A model generated the notes under the pieces. The model was not told the DNA's origin, did not search any database, and saw nothing but the letters and a program-made list of their open reading frames with translations. The position numbers and the translations under genes are program-made. DNA of 64,000 nt from Prescottella equi (lineage in GTDB: Bacteria > Actinomycetota > Actinomycetes > Mycobacteriales > Mycobacteriaceae): the NCBI RefSeq assembly GCF_002094305.1, contig NZ_LWTX01000003.1, positions 1 to 64,000 on the forward strand. The letters run 5' to 3'. Below are positions 36,754 through 45,018 of the stretch, piece by piece (the first letter of the stretch is position 1; each line of letters opens with the position of its first letter).

Positions 36754-39093
36754 GTGGTCGAATCCGCAATCCGGGTGGTCGAACTCTCGAGCCCCTTCAC
36801 CCGCTTCGCCGGACGGATCCTCGTCGGCCTCGGCTACGACGTCGTGCTCGTCGAACCGGCCGACGGCGATCCCAGCCGGCACGAGTTCGGCGGGCACGCG
36901 TACGGCCACTGGCACGCCGGAAAGAAGTCCGTCGTAATCGATCTCGGATCGGACACCGGACGCGGTGACCTCGCCCGGTTGGTCGCCGCATCGGACGTCT
37001 TCCTCGACGGCAGCGCCCCCGGTGCCGAACCGGTATCGGTGCCCGCCGATTCGACCGTTCATGTGCGGGTGACCCCGTTCGGCGTCGACGGACCGCGCAG
37101 GGATTGGGCGGCAACGGATCTCACCGTCGCTGCCCTCGGTGGCATGCTGGCCCAGGTGGGCGACCCGGACGGCCCTCCTCTGCTGCTTCCCCAGGGGCAG
37201 GCCGAGCAGCTGGCGGGCGTGAACGCCGCGATCGGCGCACTCCTCGGTCTGCGCGCACGTCGGCTCGGCCCAGTACCGGCGATCGACGTCTCCGCGCAGG
37301 AGTGCGTCGCCGCGAGCCTCGAGGCGGGGACGCTCGCGTATCTGCACGAGGACCGGGTACCGCCGCGGCCCGGACGGGTGCACCCACTGGTGCCGCACGG
37401 GTTGTTCCGTGCCGCCGACGGCTTCCTGGGCGGCGGGCTGGGCGGCAGTCCCCGGATGTGGGACGCGCTGCTGGCCTGGCTCGTCGAGGAAGGCGCGGCC
37501 GACGACCTCACCGACCCCCGCTGGGGCGATCCGGTGGAGCGAAAGCGTCATCAGGAACACGTCTTCGAGGTGGTGCAGCGCTTCCTCGACAAGTGGACGA
37601 AGGAAGAGTTCGCGGTCGCGGCACAGTCTCGCAAGCTACCGTGGTCGGCCGTCGATCGGCCGGACGAGTTGCTCGTCAACCCGCAGCTGAACGACCGCGA
37701 CTTCTTCGTCGACGTGGTCTCGCCCGACGGCGTGACCCGCGATCTCGGCTTCGGTTTCGCGTTCCCCGAGGGGTCGCGCGCCCGGGATCTCGTGGTGGCG
37801 GAGCCGGGTGAGCACCAGGCCCTGCTGGACGACTGCCGGCCCCCGGAAATCCGGTCGCCCGAGTTGAATTCGAGCACCCTTCCGCTCGACGGCATCAGAG
37901 TGCTCGACCTGACCTGGGTGCTCGCCGGACCGTACTGCACCCGCATCCTCGCCGATCACGGAGCCGACGTCGTCAAGGTCGAATCGCTCGGCCGGCCGGA
38001 TCCGACGCGGTTCGCGCCGTTCATGCACCTGTCCCGTGGACCGCACGACGACCCGGACACGAGCGGGTACTTCAACGACGTCAACCGCAACAAGCGCAGC
38101 ATCACCCTCGACACCCGCTCCCCCGCCGGCCTCGAGGTCCTGGCCGACCTGATCGCGCAGAGCGACGTCGTCGTGGAGAACTTCAGTTCCACCGTCATGG
38201 AGAAGATGGGCTTCGGGTACGAGCGGCTGCGCGAACTGCGCCCCGACATCGTGTACGTCTCGATGTCCGGCATGGGCCACACCGGACCGCGCAGCGGTTG
38301 GGTGTCGTACGCCGACATCGTCTCCGCCGCAACGGGATTGACTGCCCTCACCGGCTGGAGCAGCGACCAGGTGGTGGGCGTGATCTACGGGCACGGCGAC
38401 ATCGTGGCGGGACTGCAGGCCGCGACCGCCGTCCTCGCCGCACTCGAGCACCGGGACCGCACGGGCCGCGGCCAGCACGTCGACCTGTCGCAGTTGGAGG
38501 CGATGGCCTCGCACATGGGCACCAGCGTCGTGCAGGCGACCGGCACCGGACGGTTCCCGGTCCCGATCGGCAACGCGCACCCCACGATGTCGCCGCACGG
38601 AGTCTTCCGGTGTCTCGGCCCGGACCGCTGGTGCGCGATCGCCGTCCGCGACGACGCCGACTGGCGACACCTCTGCGACGTGCTCGGACGTCCGGACTGG
38701 GCGGACGACGACCGGTTCCGCACCGCGGCGGGACGGCGCGAACACGGAACCGAGATCGCCGACGCGATCGCGACGTGGACGGCGCCCCTGCCCGCCGAGA
38801 CGGTCGCCGACCGCCTCCAGTCCGCCGGAGTTCCCGCCGGGGTCGTCCAGAACGGCCGCGACCTGGTCGAGAGCGACCCGCACCTGCGGGCACGCGGGTA
38901 CTACGTTCCCGGCGACCATCCCAAGGTCGGTCGCTTCCTGCACGAGGGCGCACCGGTGCGGGTGGGCGCCGCGGTGACCGTCCGCCGAGCGGCGCCCCTG
39001 CTCGGCGCGGACACCGACGACGTGCTCCGCGACGTCGCCGGGTATCCGCCCGCGACCATCGCCCGGCTGCGTGCCGACGGCGTGCTGACCTGA
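36754..39093 (+). CDS. Double-length CaiB/BaiF (class III) CoA-transferase
   Basis: A 779-residue fusion of two class III CoA-transferase domains (usual single length about 400). Domain 1 spans about residues 1-360 with a possible catalytic Asp122 (AATDLTVAALGG). Domain 2 spans about 375-779 with RVLDLTWVLAGPYCTRILAD and catalytic Asp521 (YADIVSAATGL). Class III enzymes form interlocked dimers, so the fusion may be an intramolecular dimer. It moves CoA between an acyl-CoA and a free acid. GTG 36754 has GGAG upstream. An MDR reductase and a CoA ligase follow. Confidence 0.9.
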   Translation: MVESAIRVVELSSPFTRFAGRILVGLGYDVVLVEPADGDPSRHEFGGHAYGHWHAGKKSVVIDLGSDTGRGDLARLVAASDVFLDGSAPGAEPVSVPADSTVHVRVTPFGVDGPRRDWAATDLTVAALGGMLAQVGDPDGPPLLLPQGQAEQLAGVNAAIGALLGLRARRLGPVPAIDVSAQECVAASLEAGTLAYLHEDRVPPRPGRVHPLVPHGLFRAADGFLGGGLGGSPRMWDALLAWLVEEGAADDLTDPRWGDPVERKRHQEHVFEVVQRFLDKWTKEEFAVAAQSRKLPWSAVDRPDELLVNPQLNDRDFFVDVVSPDGVTRDLGFGFAFPEGSRARDLVVAEPGEHQALLDDCRPPEIRSPELNSSTLPLDGIRVLDLTWVLAGPYCTRILADHGADVVKVESLGRPDPTRFAPFMHLSRGPHDDPDTSGYFNDVNRNKRSITLDTRSPAGLEVLADLIAQSDVVVENFSSTVMEKMGFGYERLRELRPDIVYVSMSGMGHTGPRSGWVSYADIVSAATGLTALTGWSSDQVVGVIYGHGDIVAGLQAATAVLAALEHRDRTGRGQHVDLSQLEAMASHMGTSVVQATGTGRFPVPIGNAHPTMSPHGVFRCLGPDRWCAIAVRDDADWRHLCDVLGRPDWADDDRFRTAAGRREHGTEIADAIATWTAPLPAETVADRLQSAGVPAGVVQNGRDLVESDPHLRARGYYVPGDHPKVGRFLHEGAPVRVGAAVTVRRAAPLLGADTDDVLRDVAGYPPATIARLRADGVLT

Positions 39094-39151
39094 CCCTCAT
39101 TCCACGGCCCACGGGCCGACTTGGTTTTCGAAAGATCCAGAAGGAGAACAC

Positions 39152-40099
39152 ATGCGCGCCGCCCGGCTCCACAATTTCGGACAGGCCCCCGTGGTCGACG
39201 ACGTCGACGTGCCCGCCCGCGAACCCGGCCAGACCCTCGTCCGGATCGATGCGGCCGCACTCGGTCACCTCGACATGACGGTCGCGAGCGGCAACTTCGA
39301 CGTCCGCCCTCGACTGCCGCACATCGGCGGCACGGACGGTGCCGGCACCGTCGTCGAGTCCGACACCTTCGAGCCCGGGACCCCGGTCCTGGTGCGCGGC
39401 GGCGGCGTCGGCTTGTTCAAGAACGGCTGCTGGGCCGAGTTCGTGGTGGCCTCGGACAAGGCATTCACCCCGTTCGATTCGGGACTCGACCCCGCGGTCG
39501 CGGCAACCTTCCTGCTGCCGAGCACCACCGGCTACGTCGCCGTTCACGATGTTGCCGACGTCCGAGTGGGCGAACGCGTGATCGTCGCGGGAGCCTCCGG
39601 CGCGGTGGGGGCGATGGCCGCCCAGTTCGCACAGCTGGCGGGGGCGTCCGAAGTGATCGGGGTGGTGCCCCGCGAGGATCAGGTCGCGCTGCTGCCGGAG
39701 GGGGTTCGGCCGATCGTCGGGCGCGGCGCGGAGGTGGCCGAGGCCCTCGGGCCCGATCCGGTCGCGGACGTCCTGATCGACACCCTCGGCGGGGACGCGC
39801 TGCCGCACCTGCTCGCCCGTGTCGTGCCGGGCGGGCGAGCCGCACTGATCGGATACACGCTCGGCACGCAGCTCACGATCGACCTGCCGAACTGGCTGCT
39901 CAGTGACGTTGCGATTCTGCCCGTCAACATGATTCGCAAGACCGCCCGCCAAGCCGAGCTCGCCCCCGACATGATCGCCCGCCTCGTGGCCGGCGACATC
40001 CGCCTCGCGGTCCAGCAGTTCCCGCTCGACGACATCGCCGACGCGTTGCAGCTGATGCGCGAGGGCAAGGTCGCCGGCCGTGCCGTCGTCGTTCCGTGA
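39152..40099 (+). CDS. MDR-family NADPH:quinone reductase-like oxidoreductase
   Basis: A 315-residue zinc-free medium-chain dehydrogenase/reductase. The N-terminal GroES-like domain ends near IGGTDGAGTVVES, and the Rossmann motif is GASGAVGAMAAQFAQ. No structural-zinc cysteines are seen. The closest functional classes are quinone oxidoreductases and enoyl reductases that reduce a conjugated double bond with NADPH. It lies 58 bp after the CoA-transferase and overlaps the ligase start by 20 bp, so it probably reduces an unsaturated CoA ester in the same pathway (inference). Confidence 0.88.
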   Translation: MRAARLHNFGQAPVVDDVDVPAREPGQTLVRIDAAALGHLDMTVASGNFDVRPRLPHIGGTDGAGTVVESDTFEPGTPVLVRGGGVGLFKNGCWAEFVVASDKAFTPFDSGLDPAVAATFLLPSTTGYVAVHDVADVRVGERVIVAGASGAVGAMAAQFAQLAGASEVIGVVPREDQVALLPEGVRPIVGRGAEVAEALGPDPVADVLIDTLGGDALPHLLARVVPGGRAALIGYTLGTQLTIDLPNWLLSDVAILPVNMIRKTARQAELAPDMIARLVAGDIRLAVQQFPLDDIADALQLMREGKVAGRAVVVP

Positions 40100-41639
40100 C
40101 GATGTGACCGGGGCACTGCCGCTGCCGGACCCGATGACGATCCCGGCGCTGCTCCTCGACCGTGCCGCCCGGCGCGGTGACCACACCGCGCTGCGGGTGG
40201 ACGACGTGCGAGTGACCTACCGCGAACTGGTGGACCGCGCGGGCGCCATGGCCGGGTCGCTCGCACGTCGCGGGATCCGGCGTGGTGACCCCGTCGCCGC
40301 GATGACCACGAACCGCGTCGAGGCGATCGATCTGATCCTCGGGTGCGCCTGGCTCGGTGCCGTCGCGGTGCCGCTGAACACCGCCTTCCGCGGTGACGCG
40401 CTGCGTCATGTCCTCGCGGTGTCGGGTGCCCGGCACGTACTGGTCGAACCCGAGTACGTCTCCCGCGTCGCGGGAGCCGGTTTCCGGGGCGAGCTGTGGA
40501 TCGTCGGCACCGAGCAGGCGCCGCAACCGAATTCGCGGCCGTTGCCGCCGGTCGAAGGGCTGTCGGCCCTCTCCCCCGCGGCAGTGCTGTTCACCTCCGG
40601 CACCACGGGGATGCCGAAAGGCGTGGAGTGCCCGCACGCACAATTCCTGTGGTGGGGACAGGGTGTGGGCGCTTCACTCGGCCTCGGTCCGGACGACGTG
40701 CTCTACAACGGCCTGCCGCTGTTCCACACCAACGCCATCAACGCGCTCTTCCAGGCCGTGGTGACGGGCGGCACCTTCGTTCTCGGCCGGCACTTCTCGG
40801 TGCGCGAGTACTGGCGCCGCGTCGCCGACGCCGACGCGACCGTCGTGTACCTGCTCGGCGCGATGGTCGCCATGCTGGCCGGTCGTTCGCCGTCCCCGCA
40901 CGATCGCGCGCACCGGGCGACCCGGGCGCTCTCTCCCGCGACACCCGAGCGGCTGTGGCGGCCGTTCCGGGAACGGTTCGGTGTCGAGCTGATCGACGGA
41001 TTCGGAACCACCGAGACGAATCTGGTGCTCGGGACCGTTCCCGGTGACCGGCGCGCGGGCTACCTCGGCACGGTCATGCCGGGATACGACGCGCTCGTCG
41101 TCGACCCGGCCGGGGGCCCCGTCCCGGACGGCACCCCCGGCGAACTGCTGGTGCGCACCGAACTCGACGGCGCCTTCGCGCTCGGCTACCTCGGTGACCC
41201 GCCCGCTGCGCCCGGAGCATGGCTGGCCACGGGCGACCGCGTGGTGCGGGAGGCCGACGGCTGGTTCCGATTCGTCGACCGGATCAAGGACGTGATCCGC
41301 CGGCGCGGGGAGAACATCTCGTCGACCGAGGTCGAGGACGTGCTCGCGCAGCATCCCGCGGTCGCGCAGGCGGCGGTGTTCCCGGTCCCGTCGCAGTTGG
41401 CCGAGGACGAGGTGATGGCGGCGGTCGTCGTGCAGCCCGGGCACCGCGTCGAACCCGCCGAGCTGTGCCGGTTCGCCGAGCCCCGTCTCGCCTACTTCGC
41501 CCTGCCCCGGTACATCGACGTCGTGGACGCGCTACCGCTCACGGAGACGGGCAAGGTGCGCAAGGCGGCGTTGCGGGAACGCGGCATCGGGCCGAACACG
41601 TGGGACGCGGAAGGGGCCGGGATCGCTCCCGGCCGCTGA
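40080..41639 (+). CDS. AMP-forming CoA ligase (CaiC/FadD-like)
   Basis: A 519-residue adenylate-forming ligase with FTSGTTGMPKGV, GFGTTETNLV, AWLATGDRV and the catalytic Lys in TETGKVRKAAL. PLFHTNAINALFQAVVTGG resembles the CaiC/crotonobetaine-ligase branch. The first start, GTG 40080, overlaps the reductase gene; GTG 40104 or ATG 40134 are alternatives, and no ribosome site is decisive. It ends 9 bp from the convergent IclR gene. With the CoA-transferase it gives two ways to load the same acid on CoA. Confidence 0.9.
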   Translation: MPSSFRDDVTGALPLPDPMTIPALLLDRAARRGDHTALRVDDVRVTYRELVDRAGAMAGSLARRGIRRGDPVAAMTTNRVEAIDLILGCAWLGAVAVPLNTAFRGDALRHVLAVSGARHVLVEPEYVSRVAGAGFRGELWIVGTEQAPQPNSRPLPPVEGLSALSPAAVLFTSGTTGMPKGVECPHAQFLWWGQGVGASLGLGPDDVLYNGLPLFHTNAINALFQAVVTGGTFVLGRHFSVREYWRRVADADATVVYLLGAMVAMLAGRSPSPHDRAHRATRALSPATPERLWRPFRERFGVELIDGFGTTETNLVLGTVPGDRRAGYLGTVMPGYDALVVDPAGGPVPDGTPGELLVRTELDGAFALGYLGDPPAAPGAWLATGDRVVREADGWFRFVDRIKDVIRRRGENISSTEVEDVLAQHPAVAQAAVFPVPSQLAEDEVMAAVVVQPGHRVEPAELCRFAEPRLAYFALPRYIDVVDALPLTETGKVRKAALRERGIGPNTWDAEGAGIAPGR

Positions 41640-41648
41640 CCGCACCAC

Positions 41649-42539
41649 CTACTTGCCGCAACCGTTGAACGAACACATCGTGGGGCTACAGGCCATTCCC
41701 CGCGCGAGGTCGGCGGGGGCGTGCGTGCACTTCATCGCGTGCAGCGCGCGGCTGATACCCATTCCCGCGGTACGCAGCGCACCGGTCACCCGGCTGACGT
41801 TGAGCCGGACCGTCGGGCCGGTCACCGACAGTGCCCCGGCAATCGTTGTGGGACCACTGAAGACCGGAACCGCGACACTCATGTAGCCGAGGCGTGTCTC
41901 CTCGACCTCGACCGCCAACTGTTCCTTGCGCATCCGCTCGAGCTGCTGACGCAGGACCGACACCGACATCGTCGTCCGCGCGGTGAGCGCGGTGAAGCCC
42001 TGCTCGACCACCTCGTCGAACACCGACTGCGGTGAGAACGCCAGGATCATCTTCCCGGTGGCCGTGCAGTACAACGGGAGCCGGCCCGCGACGCGGGACT
42101 GCTGGTTGAGCCCGCGGTGGCCGATGATCTTCTCGATGTAGAGGACGTCGATGCCGTCGCGCACCGCGAAGTGCACGGTTTCCTGCGTCGCGAGCAGCAG
42201 GTCCTCCATGTACGGGAGCGCCGCGTCACGGAGGATCCGCTGCCGGGGCACCAGCTGCCCCAGCTCGAACAGACGCAACCCCAGGCGGTACTTCGTGCCG
42301 GCCCGCTCGAGCAGACCCCACTCGACCAGTTCCCCCGCGAGACGGTGCACCGTGGCCTTCGCGACCCGACTGCGGCGCGTCAACTCGGTGAGCGAGAGAT
42401 CGCTGTGGTCGCTGTCGAAGGCGTCGAGGATCGAGCGGGCCTTTCCCAGCACCGACGACATCTCACCGCCCTGTCCTCGCGCCGCCTGGATCGGCACCAC
42501 CGAACCGAGATCGACCGATCGCTGCATCGCTGTCGTCAC
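41649..42539 (-). CDS. IclR family regulator with C-terminal cysteine tail
   Basis: A 296-residue IclR regulator with the winged helix-turn-helix (LSLTELTRRSRVAKATVHRL) and effector domain (VAGRLPLYCTATGKMILAF). Compared with its close paralogue at 57442-58188 it has about 20 extra N-terminal residues and a C-terminal tail holding four cysteines spaced C-x12-C-x4-C-x4-C. The tail could bind a metal or sense redox (inference). The GTG start has AGGAGG upstream. The gene lies at the end of the Rieske-LigB supercluster and probably controls it. Its promoter carries a GGGAC/GTCCC dyad. Confidence 0.9.
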   Translation of the reverse strand: MTTAMQRSVDLGSVVPIQAARGQGGEMSSVLGKARSILDAFDSDHSDLSLTELTRRSRVAKATVHRLAGELVEWGLLERAGTKYRLGLRLFELGQLVPRQRILRDAALPYMEDLLLATQETVHFAVRDGIDVLYIEKIIGHRGLNQQSRVAGRLPLYCTATGKMILAFSPQSVFDEVVEQGFTALTARTTMSVSVLRQQLERMRKEQLAVEVEETRLGYMSVAVPVFSGPTTIAGALSVTGPTVRLNVSRVTGALRTAGMGISRALHAMKCTHAPADLARGMACSPTMCSFNGCGK

Positions 42540-42611
42540 TGCGGCCTCCTGACACTCTGGGGCTCTCCCCGACTCGGAGGTCCGAGCGGTGTAGCCCTGT
42601 CGGTGCCAGTG

Positions 42612-42671
42612 ACGCTAGGGACCAAAGTCCCGAGACGCACGTCACACGTTCCGTCCAGCGGACCGGTTTCA
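42612..42671 (-). promoter_or_regulatory. Promoter and operators of the cysteine-tailed IclR gene
   Basis: On the minus strand TAGCGT (42617-42612) is a TANNNT -10 box. It adjoins the dyad GGGAC-TTTG-GTCCC (42631-42618), a typical repressor or activator site that also resembles a DosR box. Further upstream, 42659-42671 is CGGACCGGTTTCA, a 13-mer repeated in inverted orientation before the ferredoxin reductase gene at 44894-44906. Confidence 0.55.
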
Positions 42672-42677
42672 CAGGGT

Positions 42678-43529
42678 TTACATATGCCGCGCGACCAGGG
42701 TGTCCGCCGTCACCGGCGAGGCGGTGGTGTTCACATTCGCCAGGAACTCGCACACCACTGTCGCGACCCGGTCCGCGTGCCGTTCGACGAGGGCCACGGT
42801 GCCGTCCTCGATCACGATCTCCGCCACCGACGGTGCCCCGATGAGGTGCTCACGCAGCTTCGGAAGGGCCGGCATCGAGAACGGATCGGCACCCGCACCG
42901 ATCAGCAGGACCGGAACCGTGACGGAGCCGACCCGTTCCTCCATCCGGTACCGACCGCACGCGCGGTGTCCCTCGGCCGGATCCACCCCGAACGAGAGGG
43001 CGTCGTGGACGAACCGGTCCAGCAGACCCGTGACGGGGTCCGGATAGTACGGACGACGCAGGTCCCACAGCACCCGCAGGTGGTCGCCGTCCGGGACACG
43101 CTCGGCGCAGTCCACCCCGCCCGCGCCCGTGTGACCGGCGCGGTACTCGGCGTCCGCCCACGGACACGACGACAGCACGACCGCGTCGAGTCGTCCACCG
43201 TCCGCCGCCGCCATCTCGAGCGCCACGGCCGCACCGGTGTGGTGCCCCAGCACGGTGGCCCGGTCGACGCCCAGGGCGTCGAGCAGCTCCCAGGCCCCCT
43301 GTGCGAAGTCCTCGATGGTCTGCGGGGCGGGCAGCGACGCACTCGCACCGAAGCCCACCATGTCCATCGCGATCACTCGGAAGTTGCTCGCCAGCAACGG
43401 AATCAGCTCTCGGAACTCGTCCCATGAGCGCGGGGTCTGGTGCAGCAGCAGTATCACCGGTCCCCGCCCCTGCTCGGCGTAGTGCAGCTGGCCGAACGAG
43501 GTGTCCGCGTACCCGAACCGCACGCCCAT
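42678..43529 (-). CDS. Alpha/beta hydrolase with GHHTG nucleophile elbow
   Basis: A 283-residue alpha/beta-hydrolase-fold protein. The oxyanion region LLLHQTPRSWDEF and strand-helix pattern are normal, but the nucleophile elbow reads G95-H-H97-T-G, placing His where Ser, Asp or Cys is expected. The acid/base region near the C-terminus is EIVIEDGTVALVERHAD. It may be a non-canonical hydrolase, a cofactor-free lyase or dioxygenase, or a non-enzymatic relative. It overlaps the ferredoxin stop as ATGA and is last in the reductase-ferredoxin-hydrolase unit. Confidence 0.85.
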   Translation of the reverse strand: MGVRFGYADTSFGQLHYAEQGRGPVILLLHQTPRSWDEFRELIPLLASNFRVIAMDMVGFGASASLPAPQTIEDFAQGAWELLDALGVDRATVLGHHTGAAVALEMAAADGGRLDAVVLSSCPWADAEYRAGHTGAGGVDCAERVPDGDHLRVLWDLRRPYYPDPVTGLLDRFVHDALSFGVDPAEGHRACGRYRMEERVGSVTVPVLLIGAGADPFSMPALPKLREHLIGAPSVAEIVIEDGTVALVERHADRVATVVCEFLANVNTTASPVTADTLVARHM

Positions 43530-43849
43530 CAGTACGCCGCCACCATCGGGGTGTCGACGCCGATCACATCGATCTTGGCGGCGCCACCCGGGTTGCCGAC
43601 GGGCTCGGCCCGGGTCGGCAGGATCTCCAGGAAGAACCGCTTGGCGTCCTCCTTGAACTCGGGGTCGGCCTTGCGGTCCACGGTGATCGCCTCGACCGGG
43701 CACGCGAGTTCGCATGCACCGCAGTCGATGCACTCGTTCGGATTGATGTAGAGCTTGCGCTCCCCCTCGTAGATGCAGTCGACCGGGCACTCCTCCATGC
43801 AGGACCGGTCCATGTAGTCGATACATGCCTCGCCGATGACGAATGCCAT
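43529..43849 (-). CDS. FdxA-type 7Fe ferredoxin
   Basis: A 106-residue ferredoxin with the 3Fe-4S plus 4Fe-4S pattern: C-x7-C-x3-CPVDCIYEG in the N-terminal part and CIDCGACELACPVEAI in the second. It closely resembles mycobacterial FdxA, with a longer C-terminal tail. It lies 3 bp downstream of the ferredoxin-NADP reductase gene, so the two form an electron chain from NADPH. The likely acceptor is the Rieske oxygenase at 52999-54294 (inference); such oxygenases more often use Rieske or plant-type ferredoxins. Confidence 0.93.
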   Translation of the reverse strand: MAFVIGEACIDYMDRSCMEECPVDCIYEGERKLYINPNECIDCGACELACPVEAITVDRKADPEFKEDAKRFFLEILPTRAEPVGNPGGAAKIDVIGVDTPMVAAY

Positions 43850-43852
43850 TGT

Positions 43853-44857
43853 TCAGCCTTCCTGTTCGGTGGAATGTCCGGGGAAGATCTCCGCGTCGGG
43901 ATCGATCACCGCGGCCGCGTTGTTGACCGCGGTCGCGGCCTCTCCGAAACCGACCGCGATGAGCCGGACCTTGCCGGGGTAGTCGGTGATGTCGCCGGCG
44001 GCGTACACGCGCGGGACCGCGGTCTCCATGCGGGTGTTCACGACGATGTGCCGCGAGTCGATCTCGAGTCCCCACTCGGTGAGTGGTCCCAGGTCCGCGG
44101 TGAAGCCGAGCGCGGCGATGACGGACTGCGCGGGCAAGGTGCTGGTGCTCTTCTCGAGCTTGTGTGCGACGTCGACCTCGGAGATCCAGCCGTTGCCGCG
44201 GACCGCGGACACGTCGGCGTTGACGATCATCCGCACACTGCTCTGCCGCACCTTCGTGACCGTCGCCGCGTGAGCACGGAACTTGTCGCGGCGGTGCACG
44301 AGCGTCACCGACGACGCGATGGGCTCGAGGTGAACCGCCCAGTCGAAGGCACTGTCCCCGCCCCCGACGATCACGACGTCCTTGCCGGCGTGGGCCGACA
44401 GGTCCGGGACGAAGTAGCTGAGCCCGCGATCAAGGAAGTCGAGCCCCTCGGCGAGCGGGCGAGGCGTGAAGGTGCCGATGCCGCCGGTGACGATCACGGC
44501 TCCCGCAGTGACCTCGCGGCCCGTGCTCGTTCCGACGACGGCGCGACCGTCCGCGAGGTGCGCCAGGGTCTGCGCCTGCTCCCCGAGCAGGTACAGCGGA
44601 TCGTACGGTGCGGCCTGCTCGAGCAGTCCGTCGATGAGATCGCGCCCCTTCACGGACGGGAATCCGGCGATGTCGAGGATGGCCTTCTCCGGGTACATCG
44701 CACTCACCTGACCGCCGGGCTCGGACAGCGCGTCCAGCACGGCCACCCGCAGGCCACGGAAACCGGCGTAGTACGCGCCGTAGAGACCCGCCGGGCCGGC
44801 GCCGATGATCAGGATGTCGACCTCGAGTTCGGTCGGGACGTTGGACGAAGCGTTCAT
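43853..44857 (-). CDS. Ferredoxin-NADP+ reductase, thioredoxin-reductase type
   Basis: A 334-residue FAD/NADPH flavoprotein of the type 2 (YumC-like) FNR family. FAD motif GAGPAG is near residue 18, followed by SEPGGQVSAMYPEK. The NADPH motif GGGDSAFDWA and the C-terminal YAAGDITDYPGK complete it. It lacks the CxxC of true thioredoxin reductases. ATG 44857 follows the -10 TAGCGT by 7 nt with no ribosome site, so the mRNA is probably leaderless. It opens the three-gene FNR-ferredoxin-hydrolase unit. Confidence 0.92.
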   Translation of the reverse strand: MNASSNVPTELEVDILIIGAGPAGLYGAYYAGFRGLRVAVLDALSEPGGQVSAMYPEKAILDIAGFPSVKGRDLIDGLLEQAAPYDPLYLLGEQAQTLAHLADGRAVVGTSTGREVTAGAVIVTGGIGTFTPRPLAEGLDFLDRGLSYFVPDLSAHAGKDVVIVGGGDSAFDWAVHLEPIASSVTLVHRRDKFRAHAATVTKVRQSSVRMIVNADVSAVRGNGWISEVDVAHKLEKSTSTLPAQSVIAALGFTADLGPLTEWGLEIDSRHIVVNTRMETAVPRVYAAGDITDYPGKVRLIAVGFGEAATAVNNAAAVIDPDAEIFPGHSTEQEG

Positions 44858-44863
44858 GTCGGC

Positions 44864-44906
44864 AACGCTAATGACGTTGGTGCCCTTGACATATGAAACC
44901 GGTCCG
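44864..44906 (-). promoter_or_regulatory. Leaderless promoter and 13-bp element upstream of the FNR gene
   Basis: On the minus strand TAGCGT ends 7 nt before ATG 44857. About 25 bp further upstream is CGGACCGGTTTCA (44906-44894), an exact copy of the 13-mer before the IclR gene at 42659-42671. Position overlapping the -35 region suggests a regulator site. Confidence 0.5.
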
Positions 44907-44956
44907 GTCAGCAGACTGTGTTCGGTCCGGGCCACCGGTGCGCACACACGCCGAAA

Positions 44957-44999
44957 GGCGGGCCCACCGGCGAAGGGGAGGTCTGCCGGTGAGCCCGCC
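44957..44999 (-). terminator. Hairpin terminator after the importer/class II aldolase operon
   Basis: Fifteen-bp arms GGCGGGCCCACCGGC and GCCGGTGAGCCCGCC with one mismatch, loop 13 nt; on the minus strand TTTCGG follows. It lies 19 bp past the class II aldolase stop and isolates the FNR unit. Confidence 0.75.
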
Positions 45000-45018
45000 G
45001 TCACGGGGCGCCGCGAGG

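Noticed and set aside
42659-44906. The FNR-ferredoxin-hydrolase cassette as a mobile element
   Set aside because: The 13-bp flanking repeats lack target duplications and no transposase or integrase is present; a shared regulator site is simpler.
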